46,514 bases of DNA from the NCBI GenBank assembly GCA_947508055.1, contig CANNRR010000008.1:1-46514 (forward strand), given 5' to 3'. The DNA comes from Burkholderiales bacterium (GTDB lineage Bacteria > Pseudomonadota > Gammaproteobacteria > Burkholderiales > Burkholderiaceae_C). The notes beneath the pieces were generated by a model. It saw only the letters and a program-made list of their open reading frames with translations, made no database searches and was not told the DNA's origin. Of the stretch, positions 1-8,558 are shown piece after piece (positions within the stretch are counted from its first letter, which is position 1; each line of letters begins with the position of its first letter). The position numbers and the translations under genes were made by a program.

Positions 1-2023
1 CCCGGATCAGGACGGCGACCGCTACATCGAGATCTGGAACAACGTGTTCATGCAGTTCGACATGCAGACGGATGGTTCCGTCAAGCCGTTGCCGGCGCCG
101 TGCGTGGACACCGGCATGGGGCTGGAGCGCCTGGCCGCCATTTTGCAACATGTGCACAGCAATTACGAGATTGATCTTTTCGACCACCTGATCAAGGCCG
201 CTTCCCGTGAAACCGGTTGTACCGACCTGTCAAACAAAAGTTTGCGCGTGATTGCCGACCACATTCGCGCCACCGCTTTTCTGGTGAGCGACGGCGTGCT
301 GCCCGGCAACGAAGGGCGCGGCTATGTGCAGCGGCGCATCATCCGACGCGCTATTCGGCACGGCTACAAGCTGGGCCAGAAGACCCCGTTCTTCCACAAA
401 CTGGTGGGCGATTTGGTGGCCGTCATGGGTGAGGCCTATCCCCACCTGGCGAACCAGCAGCAGCGCATCACCGACGTGCTGCGGATTGAAGAGGAGCGCT
501 TTTTTGAGACACTGGCCACCGGCATGGAGATCCTGGACGCGGCACTGGCCGGTGATGTCAAGGTCTTGCCGGGCGATGTGGCGTTCAAGCTGCACGACAC
601 CTACGGCTTTCCGTTGGATTTGTCGGCCGATGTGTGTCGCGAAAACGGGGTTGAGGTGGATGCCGACGGATTCAATGCAGCCATGGATAAGCAGAAGGCG
701 CAAGGGCGCGCGGCGGGCAAGTTCAAGCAGGACAGGGCGCTGGACTACAGCGGCCACTCCAATGCCTTCATCGGCTACGACCACCTGACCTACGGGACCA
801 ATATCGTGGCGCTGTACGCGCAGGGCGTGGCGGTTGAAGAACTGACCGAGGGGCAAGCTGGCATCGTGGTGTTGGACTCCACGCCGTTCTACTCCGAAAG
901 TGGTGGCCAGGTGGGTGATGTGGGTGCGGTGTTTTGTGATCACGCGCTGTTCATGGTCGGCGATACCCAAAAAATCAGGTCCGATGTGTATGGCCATCAT
1001 GGGTCGGTCACTACCGGCAGCCTCAAGGTCGGCGACCTGGTGAACGCCCATGTGGATGCGCCCTTGCGCGCCTCCATCACGCGCAACCACTCGGCCACGC
1101 ACCTGATGCACAAGGCCCTGCGTGAAGTGCTGGGCGATCATGTGCAGCAAAAGGGCAGCCTGGTTACGCCGGAGCGCACACGCTTTGACTTTGCCCACAA
1201 TGCGCCGGTGACGGATGAGCAGATCCACGAAATCGAATTCCGTGTCAATGCTGAAATCCTGAAAAACACGGCAACCCAGGCCCGGGTGATGGATATCGAA
1301 TCGGCCCAAAAAACCGGTGCCATGATGCTGTTTGGCGAGAAATATGGTGAGACGGTGCGGGTGCTCGACATTGGTACCAGTCGCGAGTTGTGCGGTGGTA
1401 TCCATGTGCACCGCACCGGCGACATCGGTATTTTCAAGGTGGTGGGCGAGAGCGGCGTGGCCGCAGGCGTGCGCCGTATCGAGGCTGTCACCGGTCAGAA
1501 CGCGCTGGCCTATCTTCAGAACCTGGAAGACACCCTGGGCGCGGCAGCACACACGCTCAAAGCCCCGGTGGCCGAGTTGACGGGCAAGCTGGGCCATGTG
1601 TTGGACCATGTCAAGGCGCTGGAAAAGGAAGTGGCGGCTCTCAAGGGCAAGCTGGCCTCCGCGCAGGGCGACGAAATGCTCAGCCAGGCGATTGACCTGG
1701 GCGGCGTCAAGCTGCTGGTGGCCAGGCTCGATGGTGCCGATGTCAAAACCCTGCGCGACACCATGGACAAGCTCAAGGACAAGCTCAAAACCGCGGTCAT
1801 TGTGCTGGGCGTGGTGGACGGCGAAAAGGTGCAAATCGCCGTCGGCGTAACCCCCGACACTACCGGCCGGGTCAAGGCCGGCGAGTTGGTCAACTTCATC
1901 GCCGCGCAAGTGGGCGGCAAGGGCGGCGGCAAGGCCGACATGGCCATGGCCGGTGGCACTGAGCCCGCCAAACTGGCCGTTGCCTTGGCCAGCGTGCAGG
2001 GCTGGGTTGCTGCCAAGCTGTGA
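1..2023 (+). CDS. alaS: Alanine--tRNA ligase, 3' part (5' end outside window)
   Basis: Class II aminoacyl-tRNA synthetase that charges tRNA-Ala in the cytoplasm. The reading frame is already open at base 2 ([13 protein letters not shown], typical of the AlaRS catalytic core), so the N-terminal part lies before the window. Visible landmarks are the class II motif region with GMGLERL, the editing-domain zinc site ([12 protein letters not shown], then [13 protein letters not shown]) and the glycine-rich C-terminal DHHA1-type end ([15 protein letters not shown]). CGGIH replaces the more usual CGGTH, with the Cys and His ligands kept. The stop is one base from the stop of the convergent receiver gene. 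Housekeeping gene; identity is secure. Confidence 0.97.
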   Translation, partial: PDQDGDRYIEIWNNVFMQFDMQTDGSVKPLPAPCVDTGMGLERLAAILQHVHSNYEIDLFDHLIKAASRETGCTDLSNKSLRVIADHIRATAFLVSDGVLPGNEGRGYVQRRIIRRAIRHGYKLGQKTPFFHKLVGDLVAVMGEAYPHLANQQQRITDVLRIEEERFFETLATGMEILDAALAGDVKVLPGDVAFKLHDTYGFPLDLSADVCRENGVEVDADGFNAAMDKQKAQGRAAGKFKQDRALDYSGHSNAFIGYDHLTYGTNIVALYAQGVAVEELTEGQAGIVVLDSTPFYSESGGQVGDVGAVFCDHALFMVGDTQKIRSDVYGHHGSVTTGSLKVGDLVNAHVDAPLRASITRNHSATHLMHKALREVLGDHVQQKGSLVTPERTRFDFAHNAPVTDEQIHEIEFRVNAEILKNTATQARVMDIESAQKTGAMMLFGEKYGETVRVLDIGTSRELCGGIHVHRTGDIGIFKVVGESGVAAGVRRIEAVTGQNALAYLQNLEDTLGAAAHTLKAPVAELTGKLGHVLDHVKALEKEVAALKGKLASAQGDEMLSQAIDLGGVKLLVARLDGADVKTLRDTMDKLKDKLKTAVIVLGVVDGEKVQIAVGVTPDTTGRVKAGELVNFIAAQVGGKGGGKADMAMAGGTEPAKLAVALASVQGWVAAKL

Positions 2024-2024
2024 A

Positions 2025-2438
2025 TTACTGCAGCGTGGAGTGCAGCATGCTATCGACCCAGGCAACAACGTCAGCTGGACTAAACGGTTTCACGAAGTAC
2101 GCATCGGCTCCACGTTTTTTTGCAATAGCGCCGTCTTTTATTTGACCACGCGCAGTCATCAGCCCGACAAAAATATCCTTGAATCTTGGGTCGGCCTTGA
2201 TGATATCGAGTACCTGCAATCCATTCATTACACCGGGCATCATGATGTCCATCAGCACAAGTTTGGGTTTGTGAAGCTCAATAAAACCCAGGGCAGCAGC
2301 GCCGCTGTCGGCTTCAATAATTTCGTACTTTTTTCCTAAGGGGATGCTCAGAAGGCGTCGAATATAGGCGCCGTCATCAGCGATAAGAATTTTGGGGCGC
2401 AAGGGAGCCTGAATTTGATTGCAGGTCTGATCGTTCAT
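2025..2438 (-). CDS. Stand-alone response-regulator receiver domain protein (CheY-like)
   Basis: A 137-aa single-domain receiver with no output domain, so probably a phosphorylation-controlled protein-interaction switch. From the ATG at 2438 the acidic pair is D21-D22 (ILIADDGAY), the phospho-acceptor D64 (LVLMDIMMPG), the switch Thr T95 and the conserved Lys K117 (FVKPFS). A TTG three codons upstream (2447) is an alternative start. There is no partner kinase nearby; the closeness to flagellar genes makes chemotaxis or motility possible, but cyanobacterial/PilG-type receivers look similar. The gene converges on alaS with a single base between the stops and no visible terminator. Confidence 0.9.
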   Translation of the reverse strand: MNDQTCNQIQAPLRPKILIADDGAYIRRLLSIPLGKKYEIIEADSGAAALGFIELHKPKLVLMDIMMPGVMNGLQVLDIIKADPRFKDIFVGLMTARGQIKDGAIAKKRGADAYFVKPFSPADVVAWVDSMLHSTLQ

Positions 2439-2684
2439 TTTGTTCAATACAAGCTTCAGCGCGACGTCGCTAACTTAGTTGCATGTTTGAGTCGATGGTG
2501 ATTGCGTTGCCTTGTTGAGTTTTTCGGAACTCTGGGGAAAAGTTCGATTATCACGGTTTTAGGTTCGAATGCTTGCGCAATTTTTCAACGGTTGCCGTCG
2601 GCACGGAGCATTTGCAAATCAGATGTTTCACTGTTGAACTATTTGTCATATCATCAGCGATTGTCTGCAAGAGAATAAACCATC

Positions 2685-3215
2685 ATGCAAAAAGCCGAGA
2701 CGCCGCGAATCGCATTGATTTCCATACTCGGAGTCACAACGGTGTTTGTTGCGGCTGGTTGGCTGGGCTATGCCAATGGGTGGGTCAATTTTGATAACTC
2801 AACTTCGCAGTCTGCCGAAGAACGGCTCAAGATCAACAAAACGCAACGGTCCATGGAGGATGTAACACTCATTTGCGAAGCAAATTACTCAATGCCTGGT
2901 AATGATCTGGATGCTCCTCACAAAGTGTACAAGGAGTTAGTGGCCGCTGGTGTGGACTACAAGAATATGGCCGGCTGGTATCAGGGTGTGTTTTCAATTT
3001 CCGAGTCGCGCAAAGGGGCACTGGTGGTCAATGGGAACAAGGCAATTGTCAGTCGACCAGCCATGTTTGAACGTTTCGGTACCATGGTCACCAGCGAACA
3101 GTTTACGCTAGACCGTGACACTGGTGAGTTTCTTCAATCGCTGACGGTGAAGGATGGACGAAAGATTGAAATTATCAAGGGATATTGCGGGAAGTTGACG
3201 AAAGCACCTTTTTGA
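2685..3215 (+). CDS. Hypothetical membrane-anchored protein, 176 aa
   Basis: Not recognised. Residues 8-28 form one hydrophobic segment (IALISILGVTTVFVAAGWLGY) preceded by a few charged residues, consistent with an inner-membrane anchor or uncleaved signal, with the remaining 145 residues outside the cytoplasm. The exported part has two cysteines (TLICEANY and KGYCGKL) that could form a disulphide. ATG start; the upstream AAGAG is rather far away (about 11 bases), so the ribosome site is weak. The stop is separated by one base from the next ATG, so it is very likely co-transcribed with the Sel1-repeat gene. No function is assigned. Confidence 0.8.
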   Translation: MQKAETPRIALISILGVTTVFVAAGWLGYANGWVNFDNSTSQSAEERLKINKTQRSMEDVTLICEANYSMPGNDLDAPHKVYKELVAAGVDYKNMAGWYQGVFSISESRKGALVVNGNKAIVSRPAMFERFGTMVTSEQFTLDRDTGEFLQSLTVKDGRKIEIIKGYCGKLTKAPF

Positions 3216-3216
3216 G

Positions 3217-3702
3217 ATGACGAATCTGTTATTTGCATTGGCGTTTTTGATACCAGCGACTACCAGCGTGGTCTGGGCGGGTGAATGGGAGGATGGCTAT
3301 GCCGCCTATGAACGACAGGATTACATCACCGCCGTTCGAAAATGGCGTATTGTCGCTGAGCGCGGGGATCGTGCGGGTCAATCCATTCTTGGTTCGATGT
3401 ATGCGCAAGGGCAGGGTGTTCCACAGGACTACTCTACTGCTGTCAAGTGGTACCGACTTGCGGCAGCGCAGGGTGAAATCAAGGCGCAATATAAATTGGG
3501 ATTCATGTACGCAAATGGGCAGGGTGTGCCGCGCGACTTTGTTCGATCGTACATGTGGGGCTACCTTGCAGCTATTGCTGGTCACCCAGAGGCTGCGGGG
3601 GTTCGTGATCTGGCCGAAAAGTCACTAAATTTGGAGCAGTTTTCGTTGGCGAAAAAGATGGCTCTGGGTTGTCAACAGCGAAAATTTCAGGGTTGCAATT
3701 GA
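3217..3702 (+). CDS. Secreted Sel1-repeat protein, 161 aa
   Basis: Small periplasmic tetratricopeptide-like scaffold. It has a signal peptide (residues 1-21, cleavage near VVWA-G), then a TPR-like opening (EWEDGYAAYERQDYITAVRKW) and two Sel1 repeats with the LGSMYAQGQGVPQDY and LGFMYANGQGVPRDF signatures, and a C-terminal helix with the pattern seen at the end of the 25162 Sel1 protein (NLEQFSLAKKMALGC). Sel1 repeats mediate protein-protein contacts; the partner is unknown. It starts one base after the preceding stop, implying translational coupling. Confidence 0.9.
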   Translation: MTNLLFALAFLIPATTSVVWAGEWEDGYAAYERQDYITAVRKWRIVAERGDRAGQSILGSMYAQGQGVPQDYSTAVKWYRLAAAQGEIKAQYKLGFMYANGQGVPRDFVRSYMWGYLAAIAGHPEAAGVRDLAEKSLNLEQFSLAKKMALGCQQRKFQGCN

Positions 3703-3745
3703 CTGGCTTTTTTAAGTCCCAATTGCCTGCGCCTATGGGTCGCAT

Positions 3746-3760
3746 CTAGTCCGGGACTAG
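3746..3760. repeat. Perfect 15-base inverted repeat between convergent genes
   Basis: CTAGTCC-G-GGACTAG lies between the convergent ends of the Sel1 gene (3702) and the adhesin-E-like gene (3772). The arms are 7 bases with a one-base centre. There is no T-run immediately after it on either strand, so it is a poor intrinsic terminator; it could be a protein-binding palindrome or a weak bidirectional stop. Confidence 0.4.
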
Positions 3761-3771
3761 GCCTGATACCG

Positions 3772-4161
3772 CTACTTTGTGCTACAGGCAATCTTTAGAA
3801 GCGATGCGGCTATCGTGCCCGAGGTCGCGGGTCGCCATTGAAGAGGATCTTTGAGAGTAAAAGTGATCCTCCCCCGCCCCATTGTTTCGCTGTAGTTGTT
3901 GTAGTACACGGTTCGCGAGCGTTCTTGTTGGCAGTCGTACTCACTATGGTCCTTTGATGACAAAAATGGTTTTGTATTGCTGTCCATTTGAGCGCGTTTG
4001 AAGTCGACCAAATACCACATTTTTACCGTGTCACCCGATCTTTGCATGCTCGGCGGGTCAACGTAAAAAGTGCCGCTTTCATTCGTGCCAATCTCGACCC
4101 ACGCAGCCCAACTGGGGCTAGAGGCAACGGCGAACATTAGCGCCAGCCAAACATTTTTCAT
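3772..4161 (-). CDS. Secreted protein of the surface-adhesin-E-like family
   Basis: 129 aa with a clear signal peptide (residues 1-19, cleavage near SWA-A). The mature part opens WVEIGTNESGTFYVDPPSM and continues VKMWYLVDFKRAQ, which matches my recollection of the small 'surface-adhesin protein E' family common in Burkholderiales. Despite the name, the role of most members is unknown. Two cysteines (YDCQQE and KIACSTK) probably form a disulphide. It lies 47 bases downstream of the potassium-channel gene on the same strand and could be the last gene of that transcript. Confidence is high for a secreted protein, moderate for the family name. Confidence 0.75.
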   Translation of the reverse strand: MKNVWLALMFAVASSPSWAAWVEIGTNESGTFYVDPPSMQRSGDTVKMWYLVDFKRAQMDSNTKPFLSSKDHSEYDCQQERSRTVYYNNYSETMGRGRITFTLKDPLQWRPATSGTIAASLLKIACSTK

Positions 4162-4208
4162 TTGTCCCCCGACAATCTTTCCTATTTAAGGTGAATGCAT
4201 TTACTGCG

Positions 4209-5909
4209 TCAGGAATGCGAGGATATTTTTCCCTGAATCTGTCGCCATAACGCAATTTCTGTTCCCGTCAGTCGATCATTTTTCAACGCCGCTGGTTCGA
4301 ATTTTTCAGCATCCGTCATAAGGCCAAGTTGACGAATCTGCGACAGCAGAACCTTGAAGTGCTCGACGGCATGCTCCGGTATGGACGCAATGATGTGAAG
4401 AGGAAGCACGGTGATATCTTCCTTCAATTCCCTTTCTCGTTTCACTTTTTCGATCATTCGATGCACTTCCTCTTCGCTCAGGTGAAGGCGCTTGGCCTCG
4501 GCGTTGATGATTGCGACCTCTTCGGTGGAAATGACACCATCGCCCATCATGGCATAAATATTTTCCTTGAGGCCTTCGCGTTCGATGCGTAATTGGTCGC
4601 TGAATGCAGACGATAGCAGGGCTGCCGGGATCGCAAAAATGCCGATTCCCAATAGCGCGAGGATGATGGTCATGACGCGGCCCATCGGCGTGATGGGCGA
4701 AATATCGCCGTAGCCAACCGAGGCCAGGGTAATGACCGCCCAGTAAATTGATTGCGGTATGTTTTCAAATTTCTCAGGTTGCGCTTCATGTTCAAACAAG
4801 TAGCCGAGACTGGCTGTTAACACCACCAGTAGCAGCATGACAAAAGCCGAGGCGGCGAGCACCGGCCACTCACGGGCGATGACTTTGGTCAGTGTTTTAG
4901 TGGCGCCGGTGTAGCGCGTCAGTTTGAGCAAGCGTAGCAGTCGGAATACCCGCAAAAATCGCAAGTCGAACAAATGGTGGAGGAATGCCTCCAAAAAGAA
5001 CGGCAGGATGGCCAGAAAGTCGATGACCGAGGATGTCTCCTTGGCCTGCTTGAAGCGCCCCAATACCGCATGCCGATAGCGTGGTTCTTCAACGCAGCAA
5101 TACAGTCGCATGCAATATTCGAGCGTAAAAATGGCAACCGCTACGGCGTCGAGGATGATGAATTCAATGTTGAGAAGATAATGAATGCCCTGGACCGATT
5201 CAAGTACCACGGCGACCACCGATATAACCACCCATATGGCGATAAAGGTGTCAAAGAGGGTGTGCAGGTTGCCACCGAATTCACTTGGGAACACGAGGGC
5301 ATGTATTTTCTTGCGGAAGGATCGTCCCCGATTGGCAATTACAAACCCTTTGACAGCGGGTATCAATACACGAAACAGCTTCAAGATTCTAAGTAAGCGC
5401 AAGAATCGCAACATGCGCAGATCGACTGGAATGAATGCCTGTAGGTAAAACGGCGCTACGGCCAGAAAATCGATGATGGCAAAGGGACTGGAGACGTAAC
5501 GAAAATGGGCATAGCCGTTGCCCTTGCAGTTGAATTCATGGTCTTCAGGCGCCAGGTAAAACCTTAAGAAATACTCGACCGTAAAGATGACCATCGAGAA
5601 AATATCGAAGGCATGGAATAGAACTTTATTTGGGTCATAGATTGATGGAATGTGTTCGAACAGAAGCACGAATAGATTTGAAACAATCAGGATGGCGATC
5701 CAGCGGTCAATGTCTTTTTGATAGTTGCCCGGTATGTTCGGATCCAGCAGCCAACTGTAAATCCACTTGCGCATCGGCAGCGCTTGCGCAATATCGGCGT
5801 GGCGGTTGTAGCCATGAATCTCCGGGGCGCCACTGGCAAGTCGATGCTGCCAAAGTGCCTGGTCGCGGTCATTGCCATGATTTTTCGGGATGCCATTGAC
5901 GGGTTCCAT
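4209..5909 (-). CDS. Voltage-gated-type K+ channel with two tandem voltage-sensor domains and one pore
   Basis: 566 aa inner-membrane channel. Order: cytoplasmic N-terminus (1-65); first four-helix sensor, S1 68-87, S2 99-120 (E112), S3 142-160 (D147), S4 163-181 with R165, R168, R171, R174, K177, R180; a second complete sensor, S1 219-237, S2 247-270 (E264), S3 293-310 (D297), S4 315-332 with R317, R320, R323, R326, K329, R332; then a single pore, S5 348-374, filter TLASVGYGD (394-402), S6 409-434. The soluble C-terminus (440-566) has an acidic helix-loop-helix segment (448-490). Usual Kv/KvAP channels carry one sensor per pore; the two sensors here are alike, suggesting internal duplication. 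The start has a good GAGGA site, and the gene follows the unknown gene downstream of motB by 9 bases, so it belongs to the mot transcript. Confidence 0.9.
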   Translation of the reverse strand: MEPVNGIPKNHGNDRDQALWQHRLASGAPEIHGYNRHADIAQALPMRKWIYSWLLDPNIPGNYQKDIDRWIAILIVSNLFVLLFEHIPSIYDPNKVLFHAFDIFSMVIFTVEYFLRFYLAPEDHEFNCKGNGYAHFRYVSSPFAIIDFLAVAPFYLQAFIPVDLRMLRFLRLLRILKLFRVLIPAVKGFVIANRGRSFRKKIHALVFPSEFGGNLHTLFDTFIAIWVVISVVAVVLESVQGIHYLLNIEFIILDAVAVAIFTLEYCMRLYCCVEEPRYRHAVLGRFKQAKETSSVIDFLAILPFFLEAFLHHLFDLRFLRVFRLLRLLKLTRYTGATKTLTKVIAREWPVLAASAFVMLLLVVLTASLGYLFEHEAQPEKFENIPQSIYWAVITLASVGYGDISPITPMGRVMTIILALLGIGIFAIPAALLSSAFSDQLRIEREGLKENIYAMMGDGVISTEEVAIINAEAKRLHLSEEEVHRMIEKVKRERELKEDITVLPLHIIASIPEHAVEHFKVLLSQIRQLGLMTDAEKFEPAALKNDRLTGTEIALWRQIQGKISSHS

Positions 5910-5918
5910 GGTACTTCC

Positions 5919-6602
5919 TCAGAATTCGAGTTCAGCAATGCGGATCGGATACGCACCCTTGTCACATACCGTGATTCGGACTTGCATCTTCTGGTCGATT
6001 GGATCGGATTCGATCAGGGGTGAATTGATGGTTGGTATGGCCGAGCCGGGTGGTGTCACTTGAATTTTTTCCAGCATCAGACCGCCCGCAAGACGACGGT
6101 CCGCCATGTCACACTTCACCACCAAAGCAAGCGGTTTCCTGGTAAAGGGATTGACCGTGGCTGCTAGCGGTCCACCTTGGGCGGTCAGGGCTTTAAGACA
6201 AGGACCCCAGGTCCGTCGCACTGGCGTCACTAGAGGGGTGCCGGAGGGGGCCGGCATTGGCGGGTCCGATTTGAGTATATGTATGCCTTCTGAACTGGAC
6301 GCTGAATCTGGACCGACCGGTGTTGCTTCAGGTGCCACCGCCATCACACCCTGCACAGTGCCAGCGGTGCAGGGAGCAGGTTCATAGGAGTCGTTCCCAC
6401 GATCAAGGCCGGCCTGGGTGAACCATTTGGTCCAAAGCTCCCCGTTGCGTTTTGTTATTTCATTGTTCATACCTTCTTGGTAGGCCAGACGCCCGACCCA
6501 GGCGACGCTAAGCATTGAAAAGACAAGAAAGGCCAAAAAAATAATGTCAGGAAAAGTGACTATCGGGTCCTTTGCCGACGGGGCCGTCATTAAATCATCC
6601 AT
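5919..6602 (-). CDS. Unknown membrane-anchored periplasmic protein downstream of motB
   Basis: Not recognised. 227 aa from the ATG at 6602, which has GGAG six bases upstream; a longer reading frame up to 6791 only overlaps motB and has arginine-rich non-protein-like sequence. A short cytoplasmic tail is followed by one membrane span (about 18-38), a Pro/Ser-rich linker (90-130) and a compact C-terminal domain (130-227). Four cysteines (C78, C135, C164, C213) lie on the presumed periplasmic side and could make two disulphides. It sits 31 bases after motB and 9 before the channel, so all are probably one operon; a stator- or channel-associated role is an inference. Confidence 0.8.
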   Translation of the reverse strand: MDDLMTAPSAKDPIVTFPDIIFLAFLVFSMLSVAWVGRLAYQEGMNNEITKRNGELWTKWFTQAGLDRGNDSYEPAPCTAGTVQGVMAVAPEATPVGPDSASSSEGIHILKSDPPMPAPSGTPLVTPVRRTWGPCLKALTAQGGPLAATVNPFTRKPLALVVKCDMADRRLAGGLMLEKIQVTPPGSAIPTINSPLIESDPIDQKMQVRITVCDKGAYPIRIAELEF

Positions 6603-6633
6603 GAGAAATCTCCAGTTGATTGACGTGTGCCGG

Positions 6634-7623
6634 TCACTCTCGGTACCGTACCGTGATATTGATGCGGCGGTTCCGAGGATCTTTGGGGTCGTTCGGGTTG
6701 TACGGCGCGGTGTCTGCAACTCCCTCAATGTGCGAAAAACGTGTCGAACCCACACCGCTGCGCTCCAGCAAGGCACGCGTCGACTCGGCACGCTCCGTAG
6801 ACAGCGACCAGTTATTGCGATTTACCGAACCGGTGAATGCCAGACTGTCGGTATGCCCACGTACGCTGAGCTTGTTGGGCATGGAGGACAGGGAGCGTGA
6901 GACTTCTTCTATCAATGCTCGAGCGCGGGGTTCGAGTTGACTGGTTCCGAGTGCGAACATCGCAAAATCTGCTTTGTCGATGATCTCGATGCGCAGCCCC
7001 TCTTTTTCGCGCACAAACTGAATCTGGTCCTGTATCTTCTGAAGGTTGGGGGTCTGAGCAAGATGTTCGCGAACTTCTTTTTCGAGCTTGTCAAAATTGC
7101 TTTGGTCAGCCTCTTCGATAATCTTGCGCTTTTGAGTTTGACTGATTTGGTCCGAGTCTCGCGCGTTTTCACTGTTGGGAGATGGATCGTTTTCGGTTGG
7201 ACCGCCCTCCGATCGGGGGGTCAGGCGCTGGAGCGGGGCTGTTTGCCTCGCGGTATAGGGAAATCCGTCAGTATCGATGATTGACTTTCCCCCCATGATT
7301 CCGTTCGACCCGGCCAGCTTTCCCATTGTGACTTCGCTGTGCGACGTCGGCTTGAAGTAATCTGCTATGCTTTTTCTCTGTGATTCATTGGTTGCCCCCA
7401 GAATCCACATGAGCAAGAAAAAGGCCATCATGGCTGTCATCATGTCAGCCAGTGCGATCTTCCAGGCGCCACCGTGGGCTCCAGCGTGCCCGGGCTGGAT
7501 CTTCTTGATAATGATGATGGGTGCCAGAACCGCAGGCGCCGCAGGCGAGTCACCTGATGCTGCAACCTCGCCTGCGGGTATGACCTCGGTCGAGGTTGGT
7601 TTGGATTCTTCCGAATCGGCCAT
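6634..7623 (-). CDS. motB: Flagellar stator protein MotB
   Basis: Peptidoglycan-anchored half of the stator that couples ion flow to rotation. From the ATG at 7623 (329 aa; a GTG at 7629 overlapping motA's stop is an alternative) a Pro/Ala-rich cytoplasmic leader is followed by one membrane helix with the essential proton-binding aspartate, D60 in KIALADMMTAMMAFFLLMW. The C-terminal OmpA-like domain carries the peptidoglycan-binding NN..LS..RA pattern (NRNNWSLSTERAEST) and ends RNRRINITVRYRE. The N-terminus and linker are longer than in E. coli MotB and resemble the alphaproteobacterial type. Ion specificity cannot be settled by sequence alone; the residues look proton-type. Confidence 0.96.
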   Translation of the reverse strand: MADSEESKPTSTEVIPAGEVAASGDSPAAPAVLAPIIIIKKIQPGHAGAHGGAWKIALADMMTAMMAFFLLMWILGATNESQRKSIADYFKPTSHSEVTMGKLAGSNGIMGGKSIIDTDGFPYTARQTAPLQRLTPRSEGGPTENDPSPNSENARDSDQISQTQKRKIIEEADQSNFDKLEKEVREHLAQTPNLQKIQDQIQFVREKEGLRIEIIDKADFAMFALGTSQLEPRARALIEEVSRSLSSMPNKLSVRGHTDSLAFTGSVNRNNWSLSTERAESTRALLERSGVGSTRFSHIEGVADTAPYNPNDPKDPRNRRINITVRYRE

Positions 7624-7625
7624 TG

Positions 7626-8489
7626 TCACTTACCGCGTAAACCGTCAAAGACTTCGGCAAAGCTCGGCTGGTTGTGATGGCTGATGCCAACGCGTGCTGC
7701 CTCGAGAATCAGTGGCATGGGATGCCCGTGCATGGTTCCGATGATGATTTGTTTTACCACGCCATAAATCGCTGCTTCGTCTTCAATGATTTGACTAAGA
7801 CGCTTGGCCCAGGGCTCGACCAGACCATAAGCCAGGAAAACCCCCAGAAAAGTACCCACCAGTGCGGCACCGACCAGTCCACCCAAAATTGCAGGAGGCT
7901 GATCAATGGCGGCCATCGTTTTCACTACGCCCAGCACGCAGGCCACAATGCCCAGAGCCGGCAATGCGCCGGCCAGCGTTGCCAAAGCATCGGCATTTTT
8001 AAGTTCTTCGTGGTGATGCGTCTTGATCGAGTTTTCCATGACTTCCTCAACCGCATAGGGACTCAAAGTACCCTGGGATACCACCATCAGGCGGACCGTG
8101 TCCGTGATGAGGTGCAACAGTGCGTGGTCTTTGAGGAGTTTTGGGTACTCGCTGAAGATGGCGCTTGAATCCGGGGTCTCAATGTGCGCCTCGAGCGCCA
8201 CTGCACCCTCGCTCTTGAGGGTTTTCATCACCTTCGAAACGCAGAATATGACGTTCAGATAATCTTGTTTCTTGTACTTTGGACCCGAAAACGTTTTTCC
8301 AATCCCGCCCAAGGCCCCTTTGATAACTTGCACGCTATTGCCAATCAACAAGCCACCCACCCCAGCGCCCACGATCACCAGACCTTCGATTGGTGCTGCG
8401 TGAATAATGGGTGCCATGGAGCCGCCGCCCATGATGTAGCCGCCAAAAACACAGCCAAACAAAATTACCAAGCCTATGATGCCGAACAT
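7626..8489 (-). CDS. motA: Flagellar stator protein MotA
   Basis: 287-aa inner-membrane stator subunit, four spans with a large cytoplasmic loop between the second and third. The conserved motifs are visible: the opening MFGIIGLVILFGCVFGGYIM, the loop sequence with KLLKDHALLHLITDTVRLM, and the two proline-containing helices (ALPALGIVACVLGVVKTM and GTFLGVFLAYGLVEPWAKR) that gate ion flow with MotB. ATG at 8489 preceded by GGATCC. motB overlaps or abuts its stop, which is the usual translational coupling that fixes stoichiometry. It is probably transcribed from the sigma-28 promoter ahead of fliS, 69 bases upstream. Confidence 0.97.
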   Translation of the reverse strand: MFGIIGLVILFGCVFGGYIMGGGSMAPIIHAAPIEGLVIVGAGVGGLLIGNSVQVIKGALGGIGKTFSGPKYKKQDYLNVIFCVSKVMKTLKSEGAVALEAHIETPDSSAIFSEYPKLLKDHALLHLITDTVRLMVVSQGTLSPYAVEEVMENSIKTHHHEELKNADALATLAGALPALGIVACVLGVVKTMAAIDQPPAILGGLVGAALVGTFLGVFLAYGLVEPWAKRLSQIIEDEAAIYGVVKQIIIGTMHGHPMPLILEAARVGISHHNQPSFAEVFDGLRGK

Positions 8490-8558
8490 GATGGATCCAA
8501 AATGGGTTGACGAAGGCCTAGATCAGACTTGGTAGCACCGGTCTGTAATCGTGCTGAT

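Noticed and set aside
230..2068. A 612-codon open frame on the minus strand opposite alaS
   Set aside because: Shadow of a high-GC coding gene. The translation is Ala/Gly/His/Gln-rich without domains, while the plus strand encodes clear AlaRS motifs.
2598..2615. Sigma-54-like GGCACGGAGCATTTGC upstream of the 2685 gene
   Set aside because: The GG-to-GC distance is 12 bases, not the required 10.
6603..6791. N-terminal extension of the unknown gene after motB
   Set aside because: It lies inside motB and its translation is Arg/Thr-rich; the ATG at 6602 has a GGAG ribosome site.
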